Shown piece after piece: positions 34,553 through 45,909 of a stretch of 64,000 bases of DNA. Position numbers and translations under genes: made by a program. The notes beneath the pieces are model-generated. The model was not told where the DNA came from and did no database searches. It saw nothing but the letters and a program-made list of their open reading frames with translations. Every line of letters starts with the position of its first letter. Position 1 is the first letter of the stretch. Source of the DNA: Saccharum officinarum (Eukaryota > Streptophyta > Magnoliopsida > Poales > Poaceae); the NCBI GenBank assembly GCA_020631735.1, contig CM036201.1, positions 79,026,502 to 79,090,501 of the forward strand, read 5' to 3'.

Positions 34553-34655
34553 GGGCCTTCGGGCCAGTTTACACAAAAAGAACAGTAAAACACGTGCAGT
34601 GCGCGAACTGCTGATGGGCCTTCGGGCCAGTTCACACAAAAGAACAGTTAAACGT
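34553..34655 (+). repeat. Tandem repeat in the Copia leader
   Basis: TGGGCCTTCGGGCCAGTTTA and TGGGCCTTCGGGCCAGTTCA, each followed by CACAAAA(A)GAACAGT(A/T)AAAC, are about 62 bases apart. The whole 33.75-34.6 kb leader is GC-rich and noncoding despite long opposite-strand frames. Confidence 0.75.
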
Positions 34656-35971
34656 CCAGAATTCAGTTTTATTTTTTCCAGAAGCAGATTTTGATGTATA
34701 TTTGATTCATTTCAATTGAATTTTGATGTCCACCTCTGTGCAAATTTTGTCCAACGATAATTTTGTCCAGAGAACAGTATAGTATTCTAAGAGTTTCTGG
34801 AAAAATAATTATGAGCATATTTTTACGTTTTCCGCTGCAAAGTTAAAAGTTTATTGTCTTCTCATTAAATCCGAACCAACGAGAGGATTTAATTTGAAGT
34901 GGAGTTGTAGTTATTCAGTAAATGTTTAATGAAAACTTGATCCTCCTGTTAAAGTTGGAATATTAAATTGGAGGAATAGTCAGTTTATAGTTAAGATAAA
35001 TTATAATATTGTTATTTTCTGACCAACGTTGATGATAACAATATTATAAATTTATTTAAGAGTTTATGTTTAAAGAAAATTATGCTATTGTTATTTTTTG
35101 ACCAACGTTGATGATAACAATATTATAATTCTATGAGTTTTATGTTTAAAGTTTAAATCTCTGATGAATTTTGCATCAAAGTGACCAATTTTCAGAGAAT
35201 AGATAAGAGACAATAGATGCTCCAGAGCGAGCAAAATGTAATGTATTTTCATGTTTCCGCTGCAATGATGATGATGATCTTCAAAATTAAATTTGAACAA
35301 ACGGGAGAATTTAGTTTTGAAAAGGGTTATAAGATAATTGCATTTTCATATGTTAATTCCATTTCTGCCCAACGGTGATGTGGAATTGATGTATAAGATT
35401 GATGGTTTTGTTCTATTTCTGCCCAACGGTGATATAGAATAGAACTTAAAGTTTAAAAGTTTAATGTGCATGTCTTTAACCAGACCAATGTAGGGTTATT
35501 TTCATGCTCATTATTGATGATGTTTTTCAGATAAAGAACTTCATGCCTTTATTCTTGAAGGGTGAAAAGAAAATGAGCTGAGTACTTGTGACTCAGAAGA
35601 TGAAAAGTGCATTTTTTACAGAAAGAAGACCATTGTGCAAGGGATTACGATCTCTTTAAAGAATGGCTTCAAAAGAAAAAGAATTCTAGGATATTGATCC
35701 AAGAAAATAAAACAATAAGAGTTTAGTTTAAAAGATGCCTTTTATGTACTCCTTATGAAGAAGTTTTAAGTTATCATCATGATAAAAGATGTAATAAGTA
35801 ATATAATTTTTAATCTTAATCATCATGATTTGAAATGTAATAAGTGACATGCATGTTTAATTTGACCAACGTCGGATTAACCATATGTGTTAAAGAGAAT
35901 TTGGATTTATTTCTAAATTTGTTGATTGGATATGAGCCAATATTGACATTTGTGTCCCTTCTAGAAAATTA

Positions 35972-36180
35972 TCTCGCATAGCGGGAAAAAGATTATGATA
36001 GTGCCCGCATGATGGGAAAAGTTTGAAAAGATACCCGCATGACGGGGTAAAGTTGGCATAGTACTTATGTTAATCAATCCTGCATGGCGGGAGAAATTTG
36101 ACATAGTATTTATCCTGCATGGCGGGAGAAAGTTGTGCTGACTCATGTGCTTTGAGTGTATCCCGCGCAGGGAGAAAGAT
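35972..36180 (+). repeat. Spaced short repeat CCCGCATGGCGGGAGAAAG in the Copia interior
   Basis: Six variants (TCGCATAGCGGGAAAAAG, CCCGCATGATGGGAAAAG, CCCGCATGACGGGGTAAAG, CCTGCATGGCGGGAGAAA twice, CCCGCGCAGGGAGAAAG) occur at 30-50 base spacing. Each can fold as a small CCCGC/GCGGG hairpin. They lie between the gag and integrase relics. Confidence 0.7.
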
Positions 36181-38641
36181 TAGGGTAGCTCTTATGCTAT
36201 CCTAGTATAAGTTTAAGGAGAACATAAAGTTACAGACGAACCTCAAGATAAGAATGACATGCAAGCGTGACTTGCGAAAGTATTAATGATAAAAGACGCT
36301 GTTGAGTTTTTGAAGTGAAATGAGGAAAAAGTACTCCCAACGAATTAAGAAATAATTTCATTTGCATGATGTAATCATGTGGATGAAGAAAGTAATCAAA
36401 GTTTCCTCATTCACAAGAGTTCTGAATAATTTTCGAAATTGTGGTAGAAAAGTTAGTACCACATTTCGAGGGGGAGAAAGGTGAGATCAATTAAGAAAGA
36501 CAATTAAGAAAGATACTTCCCCATAATTCAGACAATGCGATGCATACTAAAGTGATCTATAAAAGATGAATGTGATCGTCGGGGGAGTAAGACGGTCATA
36601 ATATCGATACCCCTAAAGTAAAGAAATAGCTAAATTCATGGACTTTTTACAGTTCCAATAAAAAGATAATATAGTTAGCCAGTATTCATACCGGACGTGT
36701 TCAGAGTTATTAAGGCGGTGCTAGACGCGCCATATGAGTTTTATCAGATTAAACCCAAAATAAGAAAGTTTGAAGATAGGACAATTTGGGGGAGCATGGT
36801 ACAAAGAGACCTAACTCCGCAAGGAGGATGAATAATGTAAATAAGGATCTAGTTACACAGGACCTTATAGAATCAATTGTCTTTTGGCAATAAAGGTCAA
36901 GAAATGCTAGTAGCTGAGGCTCCAGAAAATCTTAAAGAATAAGAAAATCAGATATTTCTGATGATTATAAAGTCTATATTAGTGAAATTCAAATGGAGGG
37001 AAAATCCCACCTAATTTGAAGAAGCCATGAGAGGTGTTCACTCGTCCAAGTGGCAAGAAGCAAAGAAAGACAAAATAAAATTGATAATACCAATAATACT
37101 TTGGATCTAGAATAAATTCCTAAGGAGCCAAAACAGTAGGCTGTAATGAGCCTACAAGGCAAAATGTGACTCCAAGGGAAATATGTAAAGATGTGGAGCA
37201 TGACTTGAATCAAAAGTTTTTGCGCGAAGCGAATGAATAGATTATAATGAGTGCTAGTGGCACATCATGATCTGAGTTACATCAGATAAAAGTAAAGACA
37301 ACATTTCCAATGGGAATTGTATGAAAATGATTACGTGGCACAACCTAGAGGTTTTGTCATGAAAAGAAAAGAATGTAAGGGATGCCATCTGTAGAAACCT
37401 CTTATGGACCGGAGCAAATCTCTAGACAGTGGCATTTAAAGTTGAAGAGTCAATTAGAAATTTTGGGTTAAAGAGAATGAGAGGACAATTGCGTTTGTAC
37501 AAAGTTATAGAAGGAGAAGTTTATTTCCTAATCCTATGTGGATGATACCCTAATTGTTAGTAGTGATGTCAATCTACTGCATGAGAAGAAATTCTTGTCC
37601 TCAAGGTCGAATAAGAAAATTCTCGGTGAAGTGTATCTCGTTAAAAGAATTGAAATTCACTGAGACAGAAGAAAAGGGGTATTATGACTATCGCATAGGC
37701 ATGCTAAGAAAAATTTTAAAGAAATAAAGTACCTATGCGGGTAAACCTACGCCTGTTCTCATGGTCAGGGTAATAGTTTTGAGAACTTTAATGTTCCAAA
37801 AGCAATGTAAGATTGTTATAGAGGGATGTCCTATATGCTTCAGCTGTTGGAAGCTTAATGAGTACAAAGATAAGACCTTATCCTGACACAGTTCACGTAT
37901 TCGGGTTGTTTTAGCAAAAGTCCAGTCCAGATATAGATCACTGGAATGGAGTTAAAATGTCGGCCTCATGCTAAGAAAGAAAGAACAAGTACTCTCAAGT
38001 AGTTGTGGGTACAAATGTTATATGTTTGGCGAGATGTTTAGTGAAACCCACATAGTAGCTAACACTCGCAGTTGGAGTTTTATTGTGGAAAAGCTCCAAA
38101 AGAAACAATTCTAGTATCATCAGTGATGTAAAATTATAATATAGCATGATATGAGGCTGAGGGACAGGCAAAATGGTTAAGGAACTTGTACCCGGAATTG
38201 ATAATGGTTGTCAATAGCAATAACCATTTAAGTAGTTTGCTCCTATGACAACGAGTCAAGTGTGCTGCCAAACACATTGACATTAAAGTTATACGTTGTA
38301 AAGGAGAAAGTCCGGAATCATACTAAAAGTATTGAACGCAAAAGTAACAAGCAAGTGCTTGCGGATCCGCTTACCAAAGGCTTACCACCCAGTGTGTTCA
38401 GAGAACACACAGTTGACATGGGTTTATGGTATAGTCTATGTTTTCCGGACAATAAAGGGCCCGAAAGTTAAAGAATCTGTTTCAGATCAGAGATGTGTAT
38501 TGTAGCTGTTAAATCTATCGGCGACTGACCGTGACGATGAGACATGCTCTATACACTAATTTGTGATGGAACAAATAAAAGTGAAAGCAATTAAAGACAA
38601 AGTTTAAAGTTAAAAGTATAAGATGAGATCAAGGGGGAGAA

Positions 38642-39084
38642 TGTTGGAATTGATCTCCACCAGTTGGTCAAACGGCCAACTGGGCCCTTGACCTGCGCCC
38701 TGATCGGGGGTGCCCAGCCCATAGATGGCTGGTGGGCCCTTGTCGCGCAGCGCTATAAAGATGAGGTGGGGGCCAGTGGCACAAGTGACGAGGTTCGCCG
38801 CCGCTCATAGTGACCCCACCTAACCCTAATCCGATCCAGAGGTAGCGCTGAAGGCGATGGGAAGCTCCACCGGTGTCTCTGCACTGCGTGCGACTTCGAC
38901 ACCGACACCGTCATGGCTACCGCGAGCCTCTCTGCCAACAATCGATGGTCAGCCATACCCGTGCCTCCCTCTCTTATCTATTCTTCTAGATCTCATCAAT
39001 GTATTAGGTTCATGTACATGTCTGTCCCGAACACAAGTATGTACAGCCACTGATCTACACCGTGTATGATCCAATAAGCAAACA
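38642..39084 (+). repeat. Right LTR of the decayed Copia element
   Basis: 443 bases, almost identical to 33128-33570, followed by the AGTGT target duplication. Confidence 0.92.
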
Positions 39085-39173
39085 AGTGTGCCAAGAATTC
39101 AAGATACTGTGCAAGTGTAGTACATTTCCAAAGATGAAAAATGAAATTAGGAAATATAGGGACGCATATCTGC

Positions 39174-39332
39174 TGTTAGACTATTGTAATCATAGTATGA
39201 ATAATTATAGTAGTCAGCCCTTGATTTTAGGCATGTACGCCTGTGCGGTTGGCTTAGAGCCACCCGGCCTCCATGCGTATACACGCACATTGTCATGGAA
39301 TAGATGGATTCTTTCCCACAATTACACTTTCA
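39174..39332 (+). repeat. Left LTR of the second Copia element
   Basis: 159 bases; about six differences from the right LTR by eye. Confidence 0.92.
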
Positions 39333-39651
39333 TGGTATCACACGCGGTTCGCTCCTGCGGCCGCGCTTCCGCAAACCCTCGCCGCCGCTGATTCGTCGCC
39401 GGCTATCCTAAATCCCAAGACCGACGCTGTCCTCCGGACGCCGGTCCTTTCTCACCGTCGCTGTCCAGCGGACGCCGGCTCTTCTTTTTCTTTTTTCCTT
39501 CTGCCGCTGATCTCTTGCCAGGACCTCACGTTCTGACGTGACCCAATTTGCTTCCAATCCAGCGTGTGCTTCCGATCGCTGGCCTCATCGTGACTTCGTC
39601 TGCTGGTCTGGTCGCGACTCGCGAACGCCCCACCGCCGCGTCTCCCTCCCG

Positions 39652-40590
39652 ATGGCGGACGACGACGACGCTGCAGCCGCCGCCAAGGCCGCGGAGGACC
39701 AGCGCTTCGCGGCTGAGGCCGAAGCCCGCCGTGCCGAAGACGCACGCCGCACCGAGGAAGCCCGCCTCCGTACTGCCGCTCTGGACGAGTATGAGCGCGC
39801 CCATGAGGCCCTCTGGGCGCAGGCCACTGCCATCGTCAACGTGAAGGCGCTCATCCCTGTCATTCTTGATCAGGCGACGAACACCTGCACCAAGTGGCGC
39901 GGCATGTTCCTCACCGTCCTCGGCAAATATACCCTGACTCGTCACGTCCTTGAGGACGAAGCTTTCCCGTCGCGCCCGGCATGGGTTCAAGCCGATTACT
40001 GCATCCTGACATGGATCTACAGCACCGTCTCAGGCGACCTGCAGCAATCTCTGATGATGCGGCAGGGCCCCGCTCGCGGGGCGTGGTGCTATCTCGAGGA
40101 CGAGTTTCTCGGCCAAAAGGAGTCCCGGGCGCTTCTGCTCGAGATGAAATTCCGCAACTGCCACCAAGAGTCCCTGAGCATCACCGACTACTGCCGCCAA
40201 GAGTCCCCGAGCATCACGATGGCGGCTTCCCTTGCCGAGTTCGGCGATCCCATCGGCGATCGGCAGATGGTGCTCACGCTCCTTCGCGGCCTCGGCGGCA
40301 AGTTCTACCACATGGTGTCCATCCTCAAGATGCACAGGCCGTTCCCCACGTTCGCGGAGGGACGAACGCACCTGCTGTTGGAGGAGCTGGAAATCGACGC
40401 ACGTCCTCTGTCCCCGCCATCCGCACTCGTCGCTGCAATGCCGTGGCCTGTAGCTCCTGGGGCTCCAGCACCTCCACGTCCGGGGGTGCCTCCTCCAGCA
40501 CGCCCCCCGGCGCCCAACGGCCAACGCACCGGCCGTCGTCGCGGCCGCGGTGGACGCAACGGCCAGCATCAGGGCCTGGTGGCGCCCCTC
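39652..40590 (+). pseudogene. Copia gag region
   Basis: Open from the ATG at 39652 (MADDDDAAAAAKAAEDQRFA at the start): an Ala/Glu/Arg-rich head, then a Copia-type gag core (CTKWRGMFLTVLGKY, then WCYLEDEFLGQKESRALLLE, then LLRGLGGKFYHMVSILK) and an Arg/Gly-rich basic tail (GRRRGRGGRNGQH). A frameshift near 40575-40600 moves the reading into the frame that continues toward protease. An internal duplication repeats QESLSIT/QESPSIT. Gag packages element RNA into particles. Confidence 0.82.
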
Positions 40591-41504
40591 CGGCTGGACA
40601 GGGAGGTGAACCCACCGGCATGCATCCGTCCTTCGCGCACCCATGGGCTGGCACTGTACGGCTGTGGCCATATGACCAGTCCAGGCGCCCACCACCGCCG
40701 CCAGCGTTCAGCGCCGTTCCACAGTACAGCGGCTTCGGCGGCGCACCCGGCGCCTATGGCGGCTTCTATGGCGCTCCATCCCCTCCGTACGGCACGTACT
40801 ACGGGGGAGCTGCACCCCCAGGTTTCCAGGCGCCCGCACCGGCGTACCAAGCGGCGCCCTCGAACCCCACTCACGGTGGTGCATGGCATCAGGACGCCCT
40901 TGCACACTCCTTCAACACCATGACGCTCAACCCGCCAAACACTCCTTCCAAGTGGTACGCCGACTCTGGTGCAGGATCGCACATGACCTCGGACGCTGGT
41001 AAACTCTCCACCATTTCCTCGCCCACTTCATTCACTCCATCTATCATTGTGGGAAACCGTGCCTTGCTTCCTGTCACAGCCACTGGATCACATACTTTTT
41101 CTTTACCGCATCGCAATTTAGTTCTCAACAATGTGCTGGTGTCTCCCAACATTATTAAGAATTTAATTTATATTCGTCGTTTTATCACCGACAATAATTG
41201 TTCCATTGAGTTTGATCCCTTTGGTCTTTCTGTGAAGGATTTACAAACCAGGAACGTGATTGTCAGGTGCAATAGCTCCGGTGACCTCTACCCGTTCTAT
41301 GCACCCTCCACCAGCACCTTTGCGTTCCTTGCTGCACCCACCTCCCTTTTGCATCGCCGTCTCGGTCATCTTGAGCGTGAAGTTTTGTCCAAACTTATTA
41401 GCTCCAGTGTCATTTCCTGTAATAAAGATGATGTCAACCACATATGTCATGCGTGCCAACTTGGTCGTCATGCACGTTTGCTGTTCAGTTCATCTAGCTC
41501 TTAA
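40590..41504 (+). pseudogene. Copia protease and pre-integrase region
   Basis: After a Pro/Gly/Tyr-rich linker comes WYADSGAGSHMTSD (about 40953-40994), the aspartic protease active site DSGA in its Copia context. Then follow a pre-integrase block (LLHRRLGHL) and CHACQLGRHARL, the HHCC zinc-binding part. The frame ends at a stop at 41502-41504, inside the integrase lead-in. Confidence 0.82.
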
Positions 41505-41561
41505 GCTTCTCATAATTTTGATTTAATACACTATGATTTATGGACCTCCCCAATTATTAGT

Positions 41562-42070
41562 GTGTCGGGCTATAAATATTATTTGATAATTCTTGATGAT
41601 TGCTCCCACTATATTTGGACGTTTCCGCTCCGCCTAAAATCCGAGACTTTTTCCACCCTTGCCAATTTTTCACTTATATTCTCACCCAATTCGGCACCAC
41701 CATCAAGAGCGTCCAGTGTGACAATGGCCGTGAATTTGATAATTCCCAGGCCCGCACGTTCTTTCTCTCCCACGGTGTTGCCTTATGCATGTCGTGCCCC
41801 TACACTTCTCAGCAAAATGGGAAAGCAGAATGTTCTCTTCGCACCATAAATGACATTCTGCGTTCTCTTTTGTTTCAGGCAAGTCTCCCTCCGGCTTATT
41901 GGGTTGAAGCCCTTCACAATGCGACATATCTTGTGAATCGGCTCTCCACTAAAACCCTTGCCTTCTCCACACCATATAGTGCCCTCTTTTCCTCCCAACC
42001 CTCCTATGATCATCTTAAAGTTTTTGGGTGTGCCTGTTATCCTAACATGTCCTCCACATCACCTCAATAA
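41562..42070 (+). pseudogene. Copia integrase core
   Basis: YKYYLIILDDCSHYIWTFPL holds the first catalytic Asp. After a frameshift near 41650, VQCDNGREFDN holds the second Asp and SQQNGKAECSLRTIND the catalytic Glu. YWVEALHNATYLVNRL and VFGCACYPN follow, both Copia-typical. A stop occurs at 42068-42070. Confidence 0.85.
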
Positions 42071-42681
42071 CTTGCCCCTCGCTCCTCATGCATTTTTATC
42101 AGCTATCCCTCGGAACACAAAGGCTATCGGTGTCTCGAGCTCGAGTCGAACCACATTCTTATTTCTAGACATGTCATTTTTGATGAGTCCTTCCCTTTCG
42201 CCGACATGTCTACCACTCCCATGGCATCCTCCGCCTTGGATTTTCTCCTTGATGAACATGATCTAACTGCTCCTATTCCTGGAGCAAGACTTGTGCATGC
42301 AGGTACACCTCACGTCGTCCATGGGCATGTAGAGGCACCCACGCCTCCTCCTGCGCAGATGAGCGCTGGATTGGGGATGCCCAGTTCCTCTCCCGGGACC
42401 TCCGCCACATCGATCGGCGTTGCTGCCCCTGTGCACCCTACACAGGCTGCTGCTAGCAGCGTCCCCACCGCCTCGCCGACTGCGTCACCGGGTGCTGCTG
42501 CCCTTGTGCATCCTGCACAGGCCGTTGCCAGTAGCACTGCGGCCACCGGTCGCACGGCCGACACTCGCCCGGTCTCCATCACCCCTGTCGCCAATGCGCA
42601 TCCCATGCGCACTCGCGGCAAAGCCGACATTGCACAGCCTGTGGATCGCCTCAACCTCCACGTTGTGCCTATGTCACCACT

Positions 42682-42907
42682 AAGGATGAAAACGGTCGGA
42701 AACGGTCGAAAACGGACTTACGATATAGAAAAACGAAAACAGTCGGTTCGGGATATTTCTACATTTAGCAATTAAAGAGTATAAAAAATGGTTGAAAATA
42801 GTTGTGAAACCAATTAAAACTGACAATTTTTCATGTTAAAAAACGGTTCATAATATAGAAAACAAAAACGGTCAATTCGGAATATTTCTGTTCCGTTTTC
42901 ATCCCTA
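42682..42907. mobile_element. hAT-type MITE inside the Copia element
   Basis: The left end AAGGATGAAAACGG and the reversed right end TAGGGATGAAAACGG are inverted termini. GTCACCACT flanks both sides (42673-42681, 42908-42916); 8 bases of this fit the hAT target duplication. 226 bases, noncoding; the interior contains further AAAACGGTC words on both strands. It splits the linker between integrase and reverse transcriptase. Confidence 0.88.
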
Positions 42908-42939
42908 GTCACCACTGCCTTGCTCCGTTCGTGATGCAT

Positions 42940-44441
42940 TGTCAGACCCCAACTGGCGCTCCGCTATGCAAGCTGAGTATGATGCTCTGATCGCCAATGA
43001 CACCTGGAGTTTAGTACCACGACCTCCAGGGGTCAATGTGGTAACTGACAAGTGGATTTTTTGACACAAATTGCTCGCAGATGGGTCTCTTGATCGCTAC
43101 AAGGTTCGCTGGGTCCTTCGAGGGTTTACCTAGCGCCCCGATGTGGATTATGATGTGACTTTCAGTCCGGTTGTCAAGCCTGTGACAGTTCGCATTGTTC
43201 TCTCTTTGGCTCTCTCTCAGGACTGACCCATTCATCAGCTAAATGTGAAGAATGCATTCTTACATGGCACCCTCACCGAGACAGTGTACTATGTACAACC
43301 CTCTGGTTTTGTGGATTCCTCTCGTCCGGATCTTGTCTGTTGGCTCAACAAATCTCTATATGGCTTGAAGCAGGCTCCTCGTGCTTGGCATCACAGGTTT
43401 GCCTCCCATCTTTTTTCCCGGATTTGTTGAAACCAAGTCAGATAGTTCACTGTTCATCTATCGCTGAGGGTCCGACACTGCCTATTTGCTGTTGTATGTG
43501 GATGATATTGTTCTCACTGTCTCCTCTGCCAAGTTTCTTAAGCATGTGATTGGGGCTCTCCAGCGTGAGTTTGCTATGACGGACATGAGCCAGCTTCACC
43601 ATTTTTGGGCATTTCTGTGACATGCTCTGCCAATGGTCTGTTTCTCTCTCAACGACAGTACACTCAGGATATTTTGGAGCGCGCTGGGATGAGCGCGTGC
43701 AAGCCGTGCAGCACACCTGTTGATCTCCACTCCAAATTATCTGCAGATGGACCTCCCGTTGATGACGTTACTCAATACCGCAACCTGGCAGGTGCTCTTT
43801 AGTATTTGACTTTCACCTGTCCGGACATTGCCTTTGCTATTCAGCAGATTTGCCTCTATATGCATGATCCTCGAGAGCCCCACCTCACGGCTCTCAAGCG
43901 CATCTTGCGCTAGCTGCAGGGCACTATGTCCCTTGGACTGACTATGCGCCGGTCTTCCCTTACAGAGCTCGTTGTCTACACGGATGCCGACTGGGCTTGA
44001 TGTCCCGACACTCGCCGATCGACCTCTGGCTACGTAGTGTTCCTCATAGACAACGTGGTGTCGTGGTCCTTCAAGCGCCAGCACACGGTTTACCGGTCCA
44101 GCGCCGAGGCCAAATACCGTGCTGTGGCAAATGGTGTTGCTGAAGCTACTTGGTTACGTCAATTACTCCTTGAGCTTCAGCACCCGCCTCGTCGTGCCAC
44201 CCTAGTCTACTGTGATAACGTCAGTGCTGTATATCTCTCCAGCAATCCGGTGCAGCATCAACGGACGAAGCATGTTGAGATCGATCTCTATTTTGTTCGA
44301 GAGAAGGTCGCCCTCGGTCACGTTCAGGTTCTTCATGTTCCTACGACATCACAGTATGCCGACGTCTTCACCAAGGGCCTACCCACCTCGTTGTTCCAAG
44401 AGTTTCAGTCCAGCCTGACCGTTAGCGATGCTCCCGATTAG
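42940..44441 (+). pseudogene. Copia reverse transcriptase and RNase H
   Basis: In order: MQAEYDALIANDTWSLVPRP, NAFLHGTLTETVYYVQPSGF, LYGLKQAPRAWHHRF, the catalytic YVDDIVLT at 43495-43518, SGYVVFLIDNVVSWSFKRQ (RNase H start), EAKYRAVANGVAEATWLRQL, and ADVFTKGLPTSLFQEF near the end. Nonsense codons at 43062-43064, 43131-43133, 43224-43226, 43465-43467 and 43800-43802, plus frameshifts near 43420 and 43605, make it nonfunctional. Most of the stops look like single C-to-T or G-to-A changes from CGA, CAG or TGG. Confidence 0.88.
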
Positions 44442-44453
44442 ACTGTGGGGGAG

Positions 44454-44613
44454 TGTTAGACTATTGTAATTATAGTATGAATAATTATAGTAGTCAGCCC
44501 TTGATTTTAGGCATGTACGCCTGTGCGGTTGGCTTAGAGCCACCCCGGCCTCCATATGTATACACGCACATTGTCATGGAATATATTGATTCTTTCCCAC
44601 AATTACACTTTCA
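44454..44613 (+). repeat. Right LTR of the second Copia element
   Basis: 160 bases beginning TGTTAGACTATTG, preceded by the polypurine tract and followed by the TCTGC target duplication. Confidence 0.92.
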
Positions 44614-44618
44614 TCTGC

Positions 44619-45273
44619 GACTCGAGCTCTTCCTGAACCGAATAGAAAAGGATCTCAAGTATTATATTAAAATTAAAAGAAATATTAAGAAAAAATTTGA
44701 ACAGGTCACTTCTACGCTCTCAGATACTCAATATGAGCCAACTCTCCTGCAGTCCTGCTTGCAATCGGTCTCATGGGCTTAGTCTTATGGGCTTCCAATC
44801 AGCTTCTCACTGGCCTGTATTCGTCGGTCAGCCAATGTCGTTCAGTCGTTCTTAGACAAGTGCTTGTGAGATTGCCTTCTAAAAAAAGTGCTTGTGAGAT
44901 TATGGATGAGTGAAGTCCAAAAGAATGCTCAGCCAATATGTAGTTTTGTGTATATGTGTGTCTTTTCAGGACGGCATGCAAAGGAAGGAAAGATGCATGA
45001 TCGATTAACTCCTCATCTCGTTTGGCTGTCTACAACTGTATATCATCCCAGTTCTGTGAGGTGGTTCATGCATTTCATCCCAACAACATAGAGCACTTTA
45101 AATACCACTCACTATCATCACAATTATTCGCCTCTCCCTAAATAGTGAAATATTTGCATCCACATCCAGTTTCATAGTTATATGAGATATTGAAGACAAA
45201 CAAATCATGGCACAAAATGGGATGGAAGCACTTGACTCATATTTTGGAGCTGTCTCACCTGCCGAGTACCCTC
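44619..45273. other. Intergenic, nothing recognised
   Basis: Flanking genomic DNA between the Copia insertion and the tandem repeat. A short local repeat AAGTGCTTGTGAGATT occurs twice near 44860-44900. No gene recognised. Confidence 0.35.
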
Positions 45274-45645
45274 AAATACAATTTGACGTGGTCTTGACTT
45301 TTGCATTCCTGATAAGCGATGACATAATTATATTGGTTTTCTATTTCTTTGTTTATATTTTTTTGTCACTTTCACGGTAAATATAGGATCAAAATCTTTG
45401 CCTTATAGCGCAAAAGAGTTATAAACTTATGCTTTCTCTAAAAAGGACCCAACCTACGTGCTGACTTCCTGAAAATACAATTTGATTTGGTCTTGACTTT
45501 CACGCTTCTCACCGGTCAAGATTTGTTTTCTATTCTTTGCTTATACTTTCTACCATGCTTGTGGTCAACATAGGATAGACACCTTTGTCTTATAGCTCAA
45601 AAGAGTTGTAAACATATACTGTCTCTAAAAAGGGTTCGGTCCAAG
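45274..45645 (+). repeat. About 199-base tandem duplication
   Basis: AAATACAATTTGA(C/T)(G/T)TGGTCTTGA starts two units at about 45274 and 45473. Both contain TATAG(C)(G/T)CAAAAGAGTT and end with TCTCTAAAAAGG. The units are clearly diverged from each other. Confidence 0.75.
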
Positions 45646-45676
45646 ACGAGACAATCCAACTTTGCATGACTTCTTC

Positions 45677-45677
<1 letters not shown>

Positions 45678-45714
<37 letters not shown>

Positions 45715-45715
45715 C
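45678..45715 (-). repeat. GTT microsatellite at the 3' end of the LINE
   Basis: About 12 CAA/AAC units on the plus strand, GTT on the LINE strand. RTE elements commonly end in a short simple repeat rather than poly(A). Confidence 0.9.
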
Positions 45716-45909
45716 TAGCCTTTTGTCCCAAGCAAGTTGGGGTAGGCTAGAGATGAAACTCAAAAGAGATAAGAAACAGGGAGACACATAAAGGGACATA
45801 AAGGGCACAAGACAAAAAGAGATCACGGTTCAGGCACGTTGATTGCCAATCTCCAAGCGCTCCTGTCCATAGCTAAATCCTTGGAGATATTCCACTCCTT
45901 AAGATCTCT

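Larger units (their letters stand above)
33128..39084 (+). mobile_element. Copia-type LTR retrotransposon, decayed interior, near-identical LTRs
   Basis: 443-base LTRs (TGTTGGAATT...AAGCAAACA) at both ends, target duplication AGTGT (33123-33127, 39085-39089), primer site TGGTATCGAGAGCC at 33572 and polypurine tract AAGGGGGAGA before the right LTR. The interior keeps only traces of Copia coding in the usual order: a zinc-knuckle remnant near 35607-35685 (ending KEWLQKKK), the reverse-transcriptase motif YVDDTLIV at 37535-37558, and the RNase H end LADPLTKGLPP near 38358-38390. Stops and frameshifts abound. The two LTRs differ at only about seven positions by eye, so insertion was recent although the coding part is old; it was presumably mobilised by another element's proteins. 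Confidence 0.92.
39174..44613 (+). mobile_element. Copia-type LTR retrotransposon with short LTRs and recognisable gag-pol
   Basis: 5440 bases. LTRs of 159 and 160 bases (39174-39332, 44454-44613) start TGTTAGA and end TTTCA. Target duplication TCTGC (39169-39173, 44614-44618); primer site TGGTATCAC directly after the left LTR; polypurine tract TGTGGGGGAG directly before the right LTR. Domain order gag, protease, integrase, reverse transcriptase, RNase H identifies Ty1/Copia. Several stops and frameshifts make it inactive. It inserted 85 bases beyond the neighbouring Copia element and carries a hAT-type MITE. Confidence 0.95.

Noticed and set aside
33829..34635. 268-residue minus-strand frame and overlapping plus-strand frames
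   Set aside because: GC-rich Copia leader; several frames are open at once on both strands, which reflects composition rather than coding.
35972..36180. Possible CRISPR-like spaced repeats
   Set aside because: Plant nuclear context, repeats are degenerate and lie inside a retrotransposon.
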